Below, in pieces: positions 1-8,052 of a stretch of DNA of 64,000 bases. The stretch comes from Skermanella rosea. Its GTDB lineage: Bacteria; Pseudomonadota; Alphaproteobacteria; Azospirillales; Azospirillaceae. Numbering within the stretch: the stretch's first letter is position 1; every line of letters starts with the position of its first letter. Where the stretch lies: the NCBI RefSeq assembly GCF_016806835.2, contig NZ_CP086113.1:434001-498000 (forward strand), given 5' to 3'. A program made the position numbers and the translations under genes. Below the pieces are notes generated by a model. The model was not told where the DNA came from. It did no database searches and was given only the letters and a program-made list of their open reading frames with translations.

Positions 1-1057
1 TGATCTTGCGGGTGTCCAGCGGCGGATGACTGCCCCCGTACTTCCTGATCCACTGATTGATCGTCATGATGCCGTCCAGTTCCTGACCCAAAGACAGGTT
101 GCCGGCCAGGTCATTCACCCGATCATCGATGTCTTCAAGGCTGATGTTCAACGAAGCGGGACGGAATTCCTGCGGATTGATCCGGACGATCCAGATCTCG
201 TCAGGCTTTTCTTCCCTGGTCGCGGCGTCCAGCAGATCCCGCACGGGCGGATTGCGTGAGTACAGGCCGTCCCAATAATATCCGTTGCGGGTGATGGTCC
301 TGCCCGTGTCGCATGTCGGGAACGTCATGCCGCCGATGACCTGCGCCGGCAGGACTTCGGGAAGCGTACCCGATGCCGCCACGCCCTCCAGCGATATCGA
401 TCGGCGCATCCGCCACCGGACGATGTCGTACTGGTCTATCTCCCGTCCGTCCGGCAGCAGGCCCATCTGTTCAAGGGTCTTGTCGCTGTCGAAGATCTCG
501 AAATTGCCGCTGAGAACCTCGATGGCGCCGACGATGATCCGCAGATCGGCCTCCGCCAGTCGCGGCCAGTCGATCGTGTCGAAATCCGGGCAGACGGCCT
601 TGAGAAGAGCCGGAAATCCCAGGTACTCCTGGCGGGCGCCCATCATCGACAGGCTGGTGAGACCCAGATTGGCCTTGGGGTCGTAGGGATTGGAGCCGGG
701 AAACGGCACGCCCCGCGATTTCCAGTGCAGGAGCGTGCCGACTATCTGGTTGAGGGCGGTCTCGGCCGGGGTGGTCGCGGCGAACGTCGTCCAGAGATGA
801 TCCAGACGCTCCACGGCCTTGTCGATCGTCCCGCAGTCCTCGTCGCCCGTGTTGGGAGCCAGGCCGTACCATGTCGCGAACGCGCAGAGCGCGCCGGCCG
901 AGGTGCCGCTGAGCGCGATGATCCTGAAGGTGTCGCCGTCCTGCGGGTTCGCGTCCCAGCGCTTTTTCGTCGCCAGGATCGTCCTCAGCACGCCCCAGGT
1001 GAACGCGGCATGCGTGCCCCCGCCCTGGCAGGCGATCGCAACCTTTCTGGTGGCCAT
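1..1057 (-). CDS. Patatin-like phospholipase, C-terminus cut by window edge
   Basis: The reading frame starts at an ATG at 1057 and is still open at base 1, so about 352 residues are visible and the C-terminus lies outside the window. The N-terminus carries the patatin oxyanion signature (IACQGGGTHAAF, residues 8-19). The serine nucleophile elbow follows as SGTSAGAL around residue 50 (G-x-S-x-G). The catalytic Asp is probably in YWDGLYSRNPP, where DGL replaces the common DGG/DGA. Patatins are Ser-Asp dyad acyl hydrolases acting on lipid esters, and bacterial members can be cytosolic or secreted effectors; no signal peptide is visible here. It stands alone, 182 bp downstream of the hexapeptide-repeat gene on the same strand. 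The family assignment is secure, the substrate unknown. Confidence 0.85.
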   Translation of the reverse strand, partial: MATRKVAIACQGGGTHAAFTWGVLRTILATKKRWDANPQDGDTFRIIALSGTSAGALCAFATWYGLAPNTGDEDCGTIDKAVERLDHLWTTFAATTPAETALNQIVGTLLHWKSRGVPFPGSNPYDPKANLGLTSLSMMGARQEYLGFPALLKAVCPDFDTIDWPRLAEADLRIIVGAIEVLSGNFEIFDSDKTLEQMGLLPDGREIDQYDIVRWRMRRSISLEGVAASGTLPEVLPAQVIGGMTFPTCDTGRTITRNGYYWDGLYSRNPPVRDLLDAATREEKPDEIWIVRINPQEFRPASLNISLEDIDDRVNDLAGNLSLGQELDGIMTINQWIRKYGGSHPPLDTRKI

Positions 1058-1239
1058 GACTTTCCTATCTTCTCTCAATGCAACGGAAACGCATTCGAAA
1101 TTCTCGGCTCGCCTTGTTGAGAGAATTGCCGTTCATCGTCCTGAAGGTCTGCCCTCCGCGCAGGACCTCCAGGGTCAGGAAAGCCGCGGTGACGGAGTGG
1201 CCGGCCGCTTCCGTGATCGCGGGGCTGCGGGCTCCCGGG

Positions 1240-1818
1240 CTACCGCATCGAAACATCCGTGTCGTAAGGAACCCTGATCTTCTTGACGGTCAGGTCGAAC
1301 GGCGCATCCGAAGTCGGGGCCGCGGTGCCCAGGTACATGAAGGTCCCGGCCGGCAGGGATGCGCCCGCGGGCAGCGTCGTGCCGGCGGGCAGGCAGGCGC
1401 CGGGCGGCAGGGACATGCCCGCGGGCAGCGTCGTGCCTCCCGGCAGGAACATGCCGCTGGGCAGGATCGAGCCCTTGGGCCAGGTCGTGCCCTCCGCCAC
1501 CCTCTCGCCATCCGCCAACATCGCGCCGTTGGGCATGGTCATGCCCTTCGAAATGGTGACGCCGCTGGTCAGGGCGATGCCGCTGGCCAGACTTAAGTCC
1601 TCATTGACGTCCATGCCGTTGAGCAGGCACACGCCGTTCAGCAGTTTGATGTCGTTATTGATGGTGACGTCATCGGTCAGCAGCAGGCCGCGGCTTATGT
1701 TCACGCCGTCCACGACCATCTCGGCCGCCATGGCCGGTCCGGAGAAACCGCAAAGTCCGACGGCGACGACCATGAGGCTGGCAGCCGGCACGGCTTTCCA
1801 AGCATGTGTTCTGCGCAT
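1240..1818 (-). CDS. Secreted hexapeptide-repeat (beta-helix-like) protein
   Basis: This 192-residue protein has a classical Sec signal peptide: basic MRRTHAWK, a hydrophobic core, and an AMA-AE cleavage site near residue 31. From residue 35 to 166 it is an uninterrupted run of 22 hexapeptides. Position 1 is always hydrophobic (L, I, V, M, once W) and position 4 is always Gly or Asp (Gly in 19 of 22). The later units converge on LPxGxx, such as LPAGTT and LPAGAS. This matches the periodicity of left-handed parallel beta-helices (18 residues per coil, so about seven coils), but the Pro at position 2 is unusual. A non-repeat tail of about 26 residues follows. No catalytic residues are evident. 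I do not recognise the family; a surface or periplasmic structural role is inferred only. Confidence 0.8.
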   Translation of the reverse strand: MRRTHAWKAVPAASLMVVAVGLCGFSGPAMAAEMVVDGVNISRGLLLTDDVTINNDIKLLNGVCLLNGMDVNEDLSLASGIALTSGVTISKGMTMPNGAMLADGERVAEGTTWPKGSILPSGMFLPGGTTLPAGMSLPPGACLPAGTTLPAGASLPAGTFMYLGTAAPTSDAPFDLTVKKIRVPYDTDVSMR

Positions 1819-2029
1819 GGTTTCTTCCTTTTTAAGAAGATGAAGATCCGAAACGATTAGTATTGTCTGCGGTCATTGGAATAATAAGCCTTGCATCCTA
1901 TAAACATCCTGATCTTTTGTGATTCTTTCGACCGGGGTGCGGATGAAGATGAAGCTTTCATGCAGTGAAAGGCTTGTCTTCAAGACCGGACGTCGTCCCA
2001 GGGTCCGGCCGTCGCGCTCTTCACGAAGC

Positions 2030-2437
2030 TCATCCTTTGCGTTCGCGTTGCCACTGCTCGAAAAGGCGCCGCTCCTCGATCTCCCGGCGGACCTCCTCGT
2101 CCTGCAAGGCGCGTTGTCGTTCGAAGTCGAGTTGCCGTCGCGCGCTGGCGTCCCGTGAGGCTTCGGCCTCCTGTGTCCGCCGGATTTCGGCTTGCCGGTC
2201 CAACGTCATGTTGCCGGCGATTCCTCCGGCGGCGGCGCCGATGAGCATGCCGCTCGTACTGTTGCCGAAGATCGCCCTGCTCACGCCGGCACCTGCGGCG
2301 GCACCGCCGAGCGTGCCGACCCCGGCTGGCGCGGTTCCGCCGCCGGCCGTCTCGCAGCCGGCCAGCGCCAACCCGGCGACGATCCCCAGCAAGGAGATCC
2401 TCAGTCCGGCGCGGGGCGCTCCATGCGATTTCCTCAT
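2030..2437 (-). CDS. Glycine-zipper lipoprotein
   Basis: A 135-residue protein with a lipoprotein signal peptide ending in the lipobox LALAGC (Cys near residue 28), so it is probably lipidated and held at the outer membrane. After the Cys comes a Gly/Ala-rich segment with the repeated GxxxG spacing of glycine-zipper proteins (LGGAAAGAGV, IGAAAGGIAG, residues 42-77). The C-terminal half is a highly charged Arg/Glu-rich helix, probably coiled coil. Glycine-zipper lipoproteins of the SlyB/17-kDa antigen type stabilise the envelope; that role is inferred. The ATG at 2437 overlaps the stop of the upstream EF-hand gene by four bases (ATGA), so the two are probably translationally coupled. Confidence 0.8.
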   Translation of the reverse strand: MRKSHGAPRAGLRISLLGIVAGLALAGCETAGGGTAPAGVGTLGGAAAGAGVSRAIFGNSTSGMLIGAAAGGIAGNMTLDRQAEIRRTQEAEASRDASARRQLDFERQRALQDEEVRREIEERRLFEQWQRERKG

Positions 2438-2904
2438 CTTGCAGCTCCCTGGTCGGAGCTTGCAGCCTCGACCATTTCTTCGAAGGACAGGGCACCGTCA
2501 CCATCTTTGTCGCCGGCCATGAACGCCCGGGTTTTGTTGGACATCACCTCCGAGAAGGTCAGGGCGCCGTCGCCGTTGGCGTCGATGCGGGAGAACCTGG
2601 CCGGATCATGTGGCCCCAGTTCACTCCGCGTCAGCGTCCTGCTGCGGTCCTTGTCGAGCGAACTGAACCCGACCGCCGCATCCCGCGCGAGTTCGGCCTC
2701 GCTGACCAGCTGATCGGCATCGGTGTCGGCCGCCTCGAAAGCCAAGCGCTCGTACCCTGTCGTTTCCGTCCCGCCAGCCTGCTGCGCATTCGCGGACTTG
2801 ACCGACCCACCTGCCATGACAACGGAGAAACACAGTGATGCCACGAGAAATCGGGCATATGGGTTCAGCATAGCCCATCGTGATCTTGCATATTGGCTAA
2901 GCAT
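2434..2904 (-). CDS. Secreted EF-hand calcium-binding protein
   Basis: A 156-residue exported protein. Its N-terminal hydrophobic segment (about residues 16-33) ends at an Ala-rich ANA-QQ site. Four EF-hand loops follow: DTDADQLVSEAE, DKDRSRTLTRSE, DANGDGALTFSE and DKDGDGALSFEE. The last two match the DxDxDG consensus closely; the first two lack the Gly at loop position 6 and may bind poorly. The start at 2904 is chosen because an AAGGA element sits seven bases upstream; an ATG two codons' width further upstream runs straight into a stop. It is first in a two-gene unit with the glycine-zipper lipoprotein. Periplasmic calcium sensing or buffering is inferred. Confidence 0.85.
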   Translation of the reverse strand: MLSQYARSRWAMLNPYARFLVASLCFSVVMAGGSVKSANAQQAGGTETTGYERLAFEAADTDADQLVSEAELARDAAVGFSSLDKDRSRTLTRSELGPHDPARFSRIDANGDGALTFSEVMSNKTRAFMAGDKDGDGALSFEEMVEAASSDQGAAR

Positions 2905-3433
2905 CCATGTGTCCTTTTTTCTGTTCCAGCGCAGTCTTGCGCTATCAAGATCGGATCAGTCTGGCCTGTTTACAATAAAGTTACTCGCGTCGATAAAATA
3001 CTATATTGATTACGGGATGAAGAAGCATTCAAAGTGCTAAGTCGATTAGCTATTTAGGCTTCTACAAAATAGTTTGCCGAGTTGCCCATTTATAGAAATC
3101 AGTATAGACTATGATTCTTTCGGCGGGAAGTGTGTATGCCACTTTTTACATTCACAGAAGATTTCGTTGGAAATGATACTTTTGCATCTGTTGCTTGCAA
3201 AGAGGTTTTTACTCGGCTAGCATAGACCGACGGTCTGTTTTTCCGGCTGTATTTTCATTCCCGACATCACTTAAGATATTGGCGATCACGCGGAAAGGTC
3301 GCGAGGGCCTGGTTACTCCACCGATATCTTCGCGGGCGGGGAGACGAAATCACCGAACCGGCAGGTGGTCCCATCGGAGCGGACGGGAGCCGGGGTACAC
3401 AGAATCCGGATCATACAGAAGAAGGTGGACGTC
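2905..3433. other. AT-rich non-coding gap between divergent genes
   Basis: This 529-bp stretch separates the leftward EF-hand gene from the rightward hydrolase. Its 2930-3290 part is clearly richer in A and T than the surrounding sequence, with runs such as TACAATAAAGTTACT and TATTTAGGCTTC. I see no gene with plausible codon use or ribosome site. It should hold the promoters of both flanking genes; no specific operator was recognised. Confidence 0.6.
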
Positions 3434-4915
3434 ATGCGGGTCTGGGTCGCGAGGATGTTGAAGCGGACCGCCGCTGTGCTGGCCATCGTCGCCGTGACGT
3501 TGCTTGGCATCCGCGCATACGATTCCCAGCGGGGTCAACCGCTTGAATCCTGGCACAAGTACGTTCCCGAGGAATTGACCGCCGATGAACTCGAAGACGG
3601 CAGCTGGGCCGATTACCTGAAGGCCGAGGGGGCTCTCTTCGACAGGGTCCGGGAAGAAGTGACGCGGAAGCTGCCCCCGGAAGACCGTATCCCGGTCAAC
3701 CGGTATTTCGACGGCAGCCCGATCCATCCGGGACGGTTTCCCCAGGACTGGAACCGTTCATATACGCTCGAACCCCAAGGCCCTCTCCGCGGCGCGGTCG
3801 TCTTCCTCCATGGCTTGACCGACTCGCCCTACAGCCTGCGCCACATCGCCCGGCGGTACAGCGAGCACGGCTTTGCCGCGATAGCCATCAGGCTGCCCGG
3901 GCACGGCACCGTCCCGGCCGGCCTGACCGACATCGATTGGGAGGATTGGCTGGCGGCAACCCGGTTGACGGTCAGGGAAGCCCAGCGCCGGATAGGTCCG
4001 GGGCTGCCGTTACACCTGGTCGGATTTTCGAACGGCGGCGCGCTGGCGATGATGTATGCGCTCGACGCCCTGGACGACGATCGGCTGATGCGGCCCGACC
4101 GGATCGTGCTGATTTCGCCGATGATCGGGATCACCGCATTCGCGCGCTTCGCCGGACTGGCCGGACTGCCGGCGATCTTCCCGGCCTTCGCGAAGGCCGC
4201 CTGGCTCAGCGTCCTGCCGGAATTCAATCCCTTCAAGTACAATTCGTTCCCGATCAACGGGGCGCGCCAGTCGCATCTGCTGACGGAGGCGCTTCAACGG
4301 AAGATCGCGGCCCGGGCATCGGAGGGCCGCTTGGCTGAACTGGCCCCTGTCATCACTTTCCAGTCGGTGATGGATTTCACGGTCAGCACGCGCGCGATCG
4401 TGTCCGCGTTGTATGCCCATCTGCCCGCCAACGGCAGTGAACTCGTGCTGTTCGACGTGAACCGCAACACCAAGTTCGGTCCGCTCCTGAGTTCCGCCTC
4501 CGATACCATGCTGACCCGGATCCTGCCCGGACCGCCCCGGCGGTTCCGGACCACGATCATCACCAACGCCAGCCCCGACACCGCCGACGTGGTCGAACGG
4601 GTCATGGAGGCGGGGACCGACACCGAGCTGATACGCGATCTGGGATTGTCCTATCCGATCGACGTCTACTCGCTTTCGCATGTCGCCCTTCCGTTCCCGA
4701 CCAGCGACCCCCTTTACGGGTTGCACCCCGACCCCGCGGAGGATTTCGGCATCAACCTGGGCGCCCTGGCCGCCCGCGGGGAGCGCGGCGCCCTGATCGT
4801 CAGCATGGATTCCTTGCTTCGCATGTCGTCCAATCCGTTCTTCGGCTACCTCATGGGGCGGATCGAGGAAAAGCTCGCGCCGGCCCCGCAGCTGAATGCC
4901 GGCGACGACCATTGA
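3434..4915 (+). CDS. Membrane-anchored alpha/beta hydrolase
   Basis: A 493-residue protein beginning at ATG 3434; an upstream in-frame start exists, but a GGTGG element lies just before 3434. Residues 10-27 form a single hydrophobic helix, an uncleaved anchor or signal. The hydrolase core starts with VVFLHGLTDSP (oxyanion HG, about residue 121). The nucleophile is Ser199 in GFSNGGAL. The likely catalytic His is in the late SHVALPF segment, with an acidic residue in the preceding VYxxSH region or at DVN. The LPGHG motif is typical of the monoglyceride-lipase/serine aminopeptidase S33 branch. It is monocistronic and convergent with the PAS gene. The substrate is not predictable; an ester or lipid is most likely. 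Confidence 0.8.
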   Translation: MRVWVARMLKRTAAVLAIVAVTLLGIRAYDSQRGQPLESWHKYVPEELTADELEDGSWADYLKAEGALFDRVREEVTRKLPPEDRIPVNRYFDGSPIHPGRFPQDWNRSYTLEPQGPLRGAVVFLHGLTDSPYSLRHIARRYSEHGFAAIAIRLPGHGTVPAGLTDIDWEDWLAATRLTVREAQRRIGPGLPLHLVGFSNGGALAMMYALDALDDDRLMRPDRIVLISPMIGITAFARFAGLAGLPAIFPAFAKAAWLSVLPEFNPFKYNSFPINGARQSHLLTEALQRKIAARASEGRLAELAPVITFQSVMDFTVSTRAIVSALYAHLPANGSELVLFDVNRNTKFGPLLSSASDTMLTRILPGPPRRFRTTIITNASPDTADVVERVMEAGTDTELIRDLGLSYPIDVYSLSHVALPFPTSDPLYGLHPDPAEDFGINLGALAARGERGALIVSMDSLLRMSSNPFFGYLMGRIEEKLAPAPQLNAGDDH

Positions 4916-4958
4916 CCGGTGCCCTGCATCGCCGGCATCCGGTCGGGTTGCTCCACGT

Positions 4959-5492
4959 TCAGCCCACCAGATCGATGACACCGAGGATCGTGTCGGGTGC
5001 CGTTCCGTAGCGGATCAGCGGGATATCGACAGATTCGAAGCGGATATGCTCGCGGTTCTTGTACAGCAGCCGCCCCGAGCAGCGCCAAGCCTGGCCCCCG
5101 GCGAGCACGCGGCTGAAGTAATCGTGCAGATGCTCGCTGATCGCGCCCGGGGTCTCGGGCGCGATCACCTGGCCGGTCATGTTCTGGCCGATGATCTGGA
5201 TCGCCCGCTCGCCGTAGAGACGGAACTGGAAGCAGCCGTCCAGCGCGCGCACCACATAGATGTTGGGGATCAGCGGCGCCTGCTTCGTGACGTCGAAGGA
5301 CGACCAGTTCGGAACCCCGTCCCGGCCGGCCTCGGACCACCACTGCCACAGCTTCTCCGTCAGGCGGCTCTGGAAGTTGCGGCGCCGAATAGCGGCTTCA
5401 TCAATGGGCTCCTCGACGATTCCGGGTTCACTCTGCTCGCATTCGTTCGGGTGGGCTGAATACATCTTCATCCGAGACGGGCCGTTCGACAC
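4959..5492 (-). CDS. PAS domain protein (PAS_5 family)
   Basis: A 177-residue cytosolic protein made almost entirely of one PAS-like domain of the alphaproteobacterial PAS_5/DUF1488-style group. The marks are a WWSEAGRDGVPNWSSFD lead-in, the LIPNIYVVRAL strand, FQFRLYGERAIQIIG, the TGQVIAPE loop and the closing strands up to the C-terminus. No output domain is attached, so it could work by protein contact or as a small-ligand sensor. The start used is a GTG at 5492 with AGGA seven bases upstream; an ATG at 5471 is the alternative. It ends 43 bp from the convergent hydrolase. Function is unknown. Confidence 0.75.
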   Translation of the reverse strand: MSNGPSRMKMYSAHPNECEQSEPGIVEEPIDEAAIRRRNFQSRLTEKLWQWWSEAGRDGVPNWSSFDVTKQAPLIPNIYVVRALDGCFQFRLYGERAIQIIGQNMTGQVIAPETPGAISEHLHDYFSRVLAGGQAWRCSGRLLYKNREHIRFESVDIPLIRYGTAPDTILGVIDLVG

Positions 5493-5636
5493 CGGGCGAT
5501 CCTAACATGACCGAATCATTTTTAGCGTCGGAGGATTGCGCAGCCGTTAATTTATTCACCGATACCCCCGATCGGAGCCGATTATTGGAGCGGCGACGGC
5601 CTTCGCTCCGCTCTGGGGGACCGGATGATCCGAATC

Positions 5637-6347
5637 CTACTCCCGCGCCGCCACGATCGTCCGGCCGTCGGCGTCGTGGACGACGAGCGTTCCGTCGTCC
5701 GGCATCTCGTGCCGCGCCGCCGCTTCCAGGATCCTCAGGAACGCGGTTTCGCGGTCGAGCAAGCCCGGCGGACAGGCCCGCCGGGTCGCGGCGACCGGTC
5801 CGATCGACAGACCCTCGCCCGTGACGGAGTAGGCCGCATGGTATGCGTTGCAGCCCGTCGTACCGGACACCCGGCCATCGAGCGCGAAGGCCAGCGTGGG
5901 CGGGGGGCCGCCGGCGTCGGAGGAACCGGGGATGGCCGAACCGGCGACCTCCCGGACGGTCCAGGGGCGGCCCTGCAGCAGCGCCGCCGGATCTCCCCCG
6001 CAGCCCGTCAGGTCCCGCCCATCGATCGTGACGGCCACATGGTCCGGGTAGGGCATGCCGGTCATGGTGTCCCGGCAGGTCCGCCTGTCTATCGCGACGC
6101 GCAGCCGGTGCGCTTGGGTGGCCGCGTCATAGCGGCGGCCGCCTGGAACCGTCTCCTCCGCCGGGCGCGGGACGACGATCCGCGCCGCGCCGTAATCCGT
6201 CACCAGCGTCATCCGGTCCGGGGCGATCTCCAGCGACCAGCCCGGCTCGTTGCCGCGCGCCCCATAGGCGGCGTCGGCGGCTGCCGGGCAGGTTCCGGAC
6301 AGCACGGCCGCGGCGACGGCCGGCAGAAGAAGGACTCTCGGCATCAT
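5637..6347 (-). CDS. Exported META-domain (HslJ-like) protein
   Basis: The 236-residue product starts at one of two adjacent ATGs (6347 or 6344) and opens with a signal peptide (RVLLLPAVAAAVLSGTCPAAADA). The first half (about residues 25-120) looks like the COG3650 module: GNEPGWSLEI near the start and C-RDTMTGMPYPDHVAV. The second half is a META domain with PTLAFALDGRVSGTTGCN, the conserved strand-turn carrying GCN, and a VAATRRACP element. META-domain proteins such as HslJ are envelope stress or heat-induced proteins of unknown biochemistry. The longer open frame upstream would overlap the LysR promoter region and lacks a ribosome site. It is divergent from the LysR gene at 6496, a likely but unproven regulatory pairing. 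Confidence 0.8.
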   Translation of the reverse strand: MMPRVLLLPAVAAAVLSGTCPAAADAAYGARGNEPGWSLEIAPDRMTLVTDYGAARIVVPRPAEETVPGGRRYDAATQAHRLRVAIDRRTCRDTMTGMPYPDHVAVTIDGRDLTGCGGDPAALLQGRPWTVREVAGSAIPGSSDAGGPPPTLAFALDGRVSGTTGCNAYHAAYSVTGEGLSIGPVAATRRACPPGLLDRETAFLRILEAAARHEMPDDGTLVVHDADGRTIVAARE

Positions 6348-6495
6348 GGAAGCCCCGGAGACGGTTCGCCAGATTTCCACGCCGGCCGCGAAAGATCCAG
6401 GGAGCGGCATGGTCACCCCGATGGGGTCCGGGATGCCCGGCATCATCCTCCTGCGCACCGCATTTCCCTCGAAATACGCCTATATTTTTCGACCC

Positions 6496-7413
6496 ATGGA
6501 AATGCATCAGATACGCTATTTTCTGGCGGTCGCCCGCACGCGCAACTTCACCCGCGCCGCGGAGGAGTGCCATGTCAGCCAGCCGTCGCTGACCCGTGCG
6601 ATCCAGAAGCTGGAAGGGGAACTGGGCGGCCCGCTGTTCCGGCGGGAACACAGCCTGTCGCACCTGACCGACCTGGGCCGCATCATGCTGCCCCACCTGG
6701 AGCAGACCTATGGGGCGGCGCAGGCCGCCAAATCCATGGCGGAAGGGTTGCGCAAGGGCAGCTTGGCGCCGCTCGGCCTGGGCGTCACCGCGTCCCTCGC
6801 CCCCGACCACCTGGTCGGCCTGCTGGAGACGCTGAACCGATCGCTGAACGGACTGGAGCTGACGCTGGAGTCCGAGGCCCACGCCGATCTCGTGCGGGAC
6901 ATGATGCAGGGCGACTTCGACGTGGCGATCCTGGAGGAGGCGGCCGACCTTCCCGACCGGCTGCGGAGCTGGCGGCTCTTCCGGGAGCATTACCGGGTGC
7001 TGTGCCGGACCGACCACCGCTTCGCCCAGCTGAACGCGATCGAGCCGGCGCTCCTCGACGGCGAGGTCTGGATCGATCGGCCGAGCTGCCTGTCCAGCCC
7101 CCGCTTCCGGCAGCTCTGCGCCCTTGCCGGCGTCATGCCGGCGTTCCGCCACCGCGCCACCGGCGAGGCGCATCTCCAGCGCATGGTGCTGGCCGGCTTC
7201 GGCTGCGCCCTGGTTCCCGAGACCCTGCCGATCGCGGAGGGGCTGGCGATGCGCCCTGTCCACGACCTGGACCTGTCGCGGACCGTGCTGGTCGCGACCG
7301 TGATCGGCCGCCGCCTGTCGCCGGCGTCGGACGCCTTCCTGAGGGCGGCGCGGGCCCGCGCCTGGGCATCGGAGGAGCCTGACGCTCAGCCGCCGATGTC
7401 CCGCAGGACCTGA
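6496..7413 (+). CDS. LysR-family transcriptional regulator
   Basis: This 305-residue regulator starts at MEMHQIRYF, the usual LysR beginning. The winged helix-turn-helix covers residues 1-60 (FLAVARTRNFTRAAEECHVS, QPSLTRAIQKLEGELG, LFRR). The periplasmic-binding-like effector domain runs from about residue 90 to the end. It is divergent from the META gene with a 148-bp spacer, and its 3' end overlaps the convergent peroxiredoxin gene by 28 bp. The neighbouring leftward redox operon makes an oxidative-stress (OxyR/CatM-like) input plausible, but no conserved redox Cys pair was identified. The target is inferred by position only. Confidence 0.88.
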   Translation: MEMHQIRYFLAVARTRNFTRAAEECHVSQPSLTRAIQKLEGELGGPLFRREHSLSHLTDLGRIMLPHLEQTYGAAQAAKSMAEGLRKGSLAPLGLGVTASLAPDHLVGLLETLNRSLNGLELTLESEAHADLVRDMMQGDFDVAILEEAADLPDRLRSWRLFREHYRVLCRTDHRFAQLNAIEPALLDGEVWIDRPSCLSSPRFRQLCALAGVMPAFRHRATGEAHLQRMVLAGFGCALVPETLPIAEGLAMRPVHDLDLSRTVLVATVIGRRLSPASDAFLRAARARAWASEEPDAQPPMSRRT

Positions 7414-8027
7414 AGCACGGCCTCCGGCTCGGCGCGGCGACGGAAATCCACGTCGGCCTCGGCGAAGCGGACGATGCCGTGCCGGTCCACCACATAGGTG
7501 GCCGGCACCGGGATGAACCAGGCGTCGCTGCCATAATGCTGGGCCAGATCGCGGCCGATCCCGAGATAGGCCGCGCGGACCCTGTCGCTCACCCGGACGG
7601 CGAGGCCCATCCGGAGCGCCAGGCCGTGGTCGACGTCGACCAGGATCAGGCCGCCCAGGTCGAGCTGTCGCCGGAGCGCCTCCGCCCCGCCGCCGGTCTC
7701 GCCGGTCACCGCGACGAAGGAGGCGCCGAGCCGCCGGACCTCGGAGGCGGCCTCGGACCAGGCTGCCATCTCGGTGCGGCAATAGGGGCACCAGCCGCCC
7801 CGGTAGAAGCTCAGCACCACCGGTCCCTCCGCCAGCAGGTCGCGGGACGACACGTACCGGCCGCGGCTGTCCGGCAGGGCGAATTGCTCGAGCCCGTCGC
7901 CGACCGCCGGGCTGCCGACTGCGGCGCCGGCCGCGCGCAGGTCGGCGACGAATCCGTCATAGAGGGCGTCCCAGGCCGGATCGAGCGACCGGCTTATCTC
8001 GTCCAGCCTGTCGGCGAGCGGCGTCAT
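7386..8027 (-). CDS. Peroxiredoxin-like (AhpC/TSA) protein
   Basis: A 213-residue thioredoxin-fold protein with the CxxC motif FYRGGWCPYCRTEM around residue 80, as in the bacterial PRX_like group (AhpC/TSA with a vicinal CxxC). It has an N-terminal helical extension (residues 1-45), a VAVTGETG segment and the late cis-Pro strand VPATYVVDRHGIVRF. It probably reduces peroxides or disulfides in the cytosol. The gene is last in a leftward unit, 25 bp after the FAD oxidoreductase, which could supply electrons. Its 3' end overlaps the oppositely directed LysR gene, so the two transcripts are antisense there. Confidence 0.85.
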   Translation of the reverse strand: MTPLADRLDEISRSLDPAWDALYDGFVADLRAAGAAVGSPAVGDGLEQFALPDSRGRYVSSRDLLAEGPVVLSFYRGGWCPYCRTEMAAWSEAASEVRRLGASFVAVTGETGGGAEALRRQLDLGGLILVDVDHGLALRMGLAVRVSDRVRAAYLGIGRDLAQHYGSDAWFIPVPATYVVDRHGIVRFAEADVDFRRRAEPEAVLQVLRDIGG

Positions 8028-8052
8028 GGCCCGGTTCCCGATCGCGAGGGCG

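Noticed and set aside
1339-1466. CRISPR-like periodic DNA
   Set aside because: The roughly 18-bp periodicity is codon-level repetition of the hexapeptides; there are no spacers. No CRISPR array was seen in the window.
1283-1843. A plus-strand repetitive frame opposite the hexapeptide gene
   Set aside because: Its repeats (VPAGR-like) are the complement of the LPAGTT codons. The minus strand has the signal peptide and the regular hydrophobic pattern.
2892-2903. Sequence TTGGCTAAGCA also found in the 11.3-kb palindrome
   Set aside because: Eleven matching bases only, within the EF-hand start region and without an inverted partner; probably chance.
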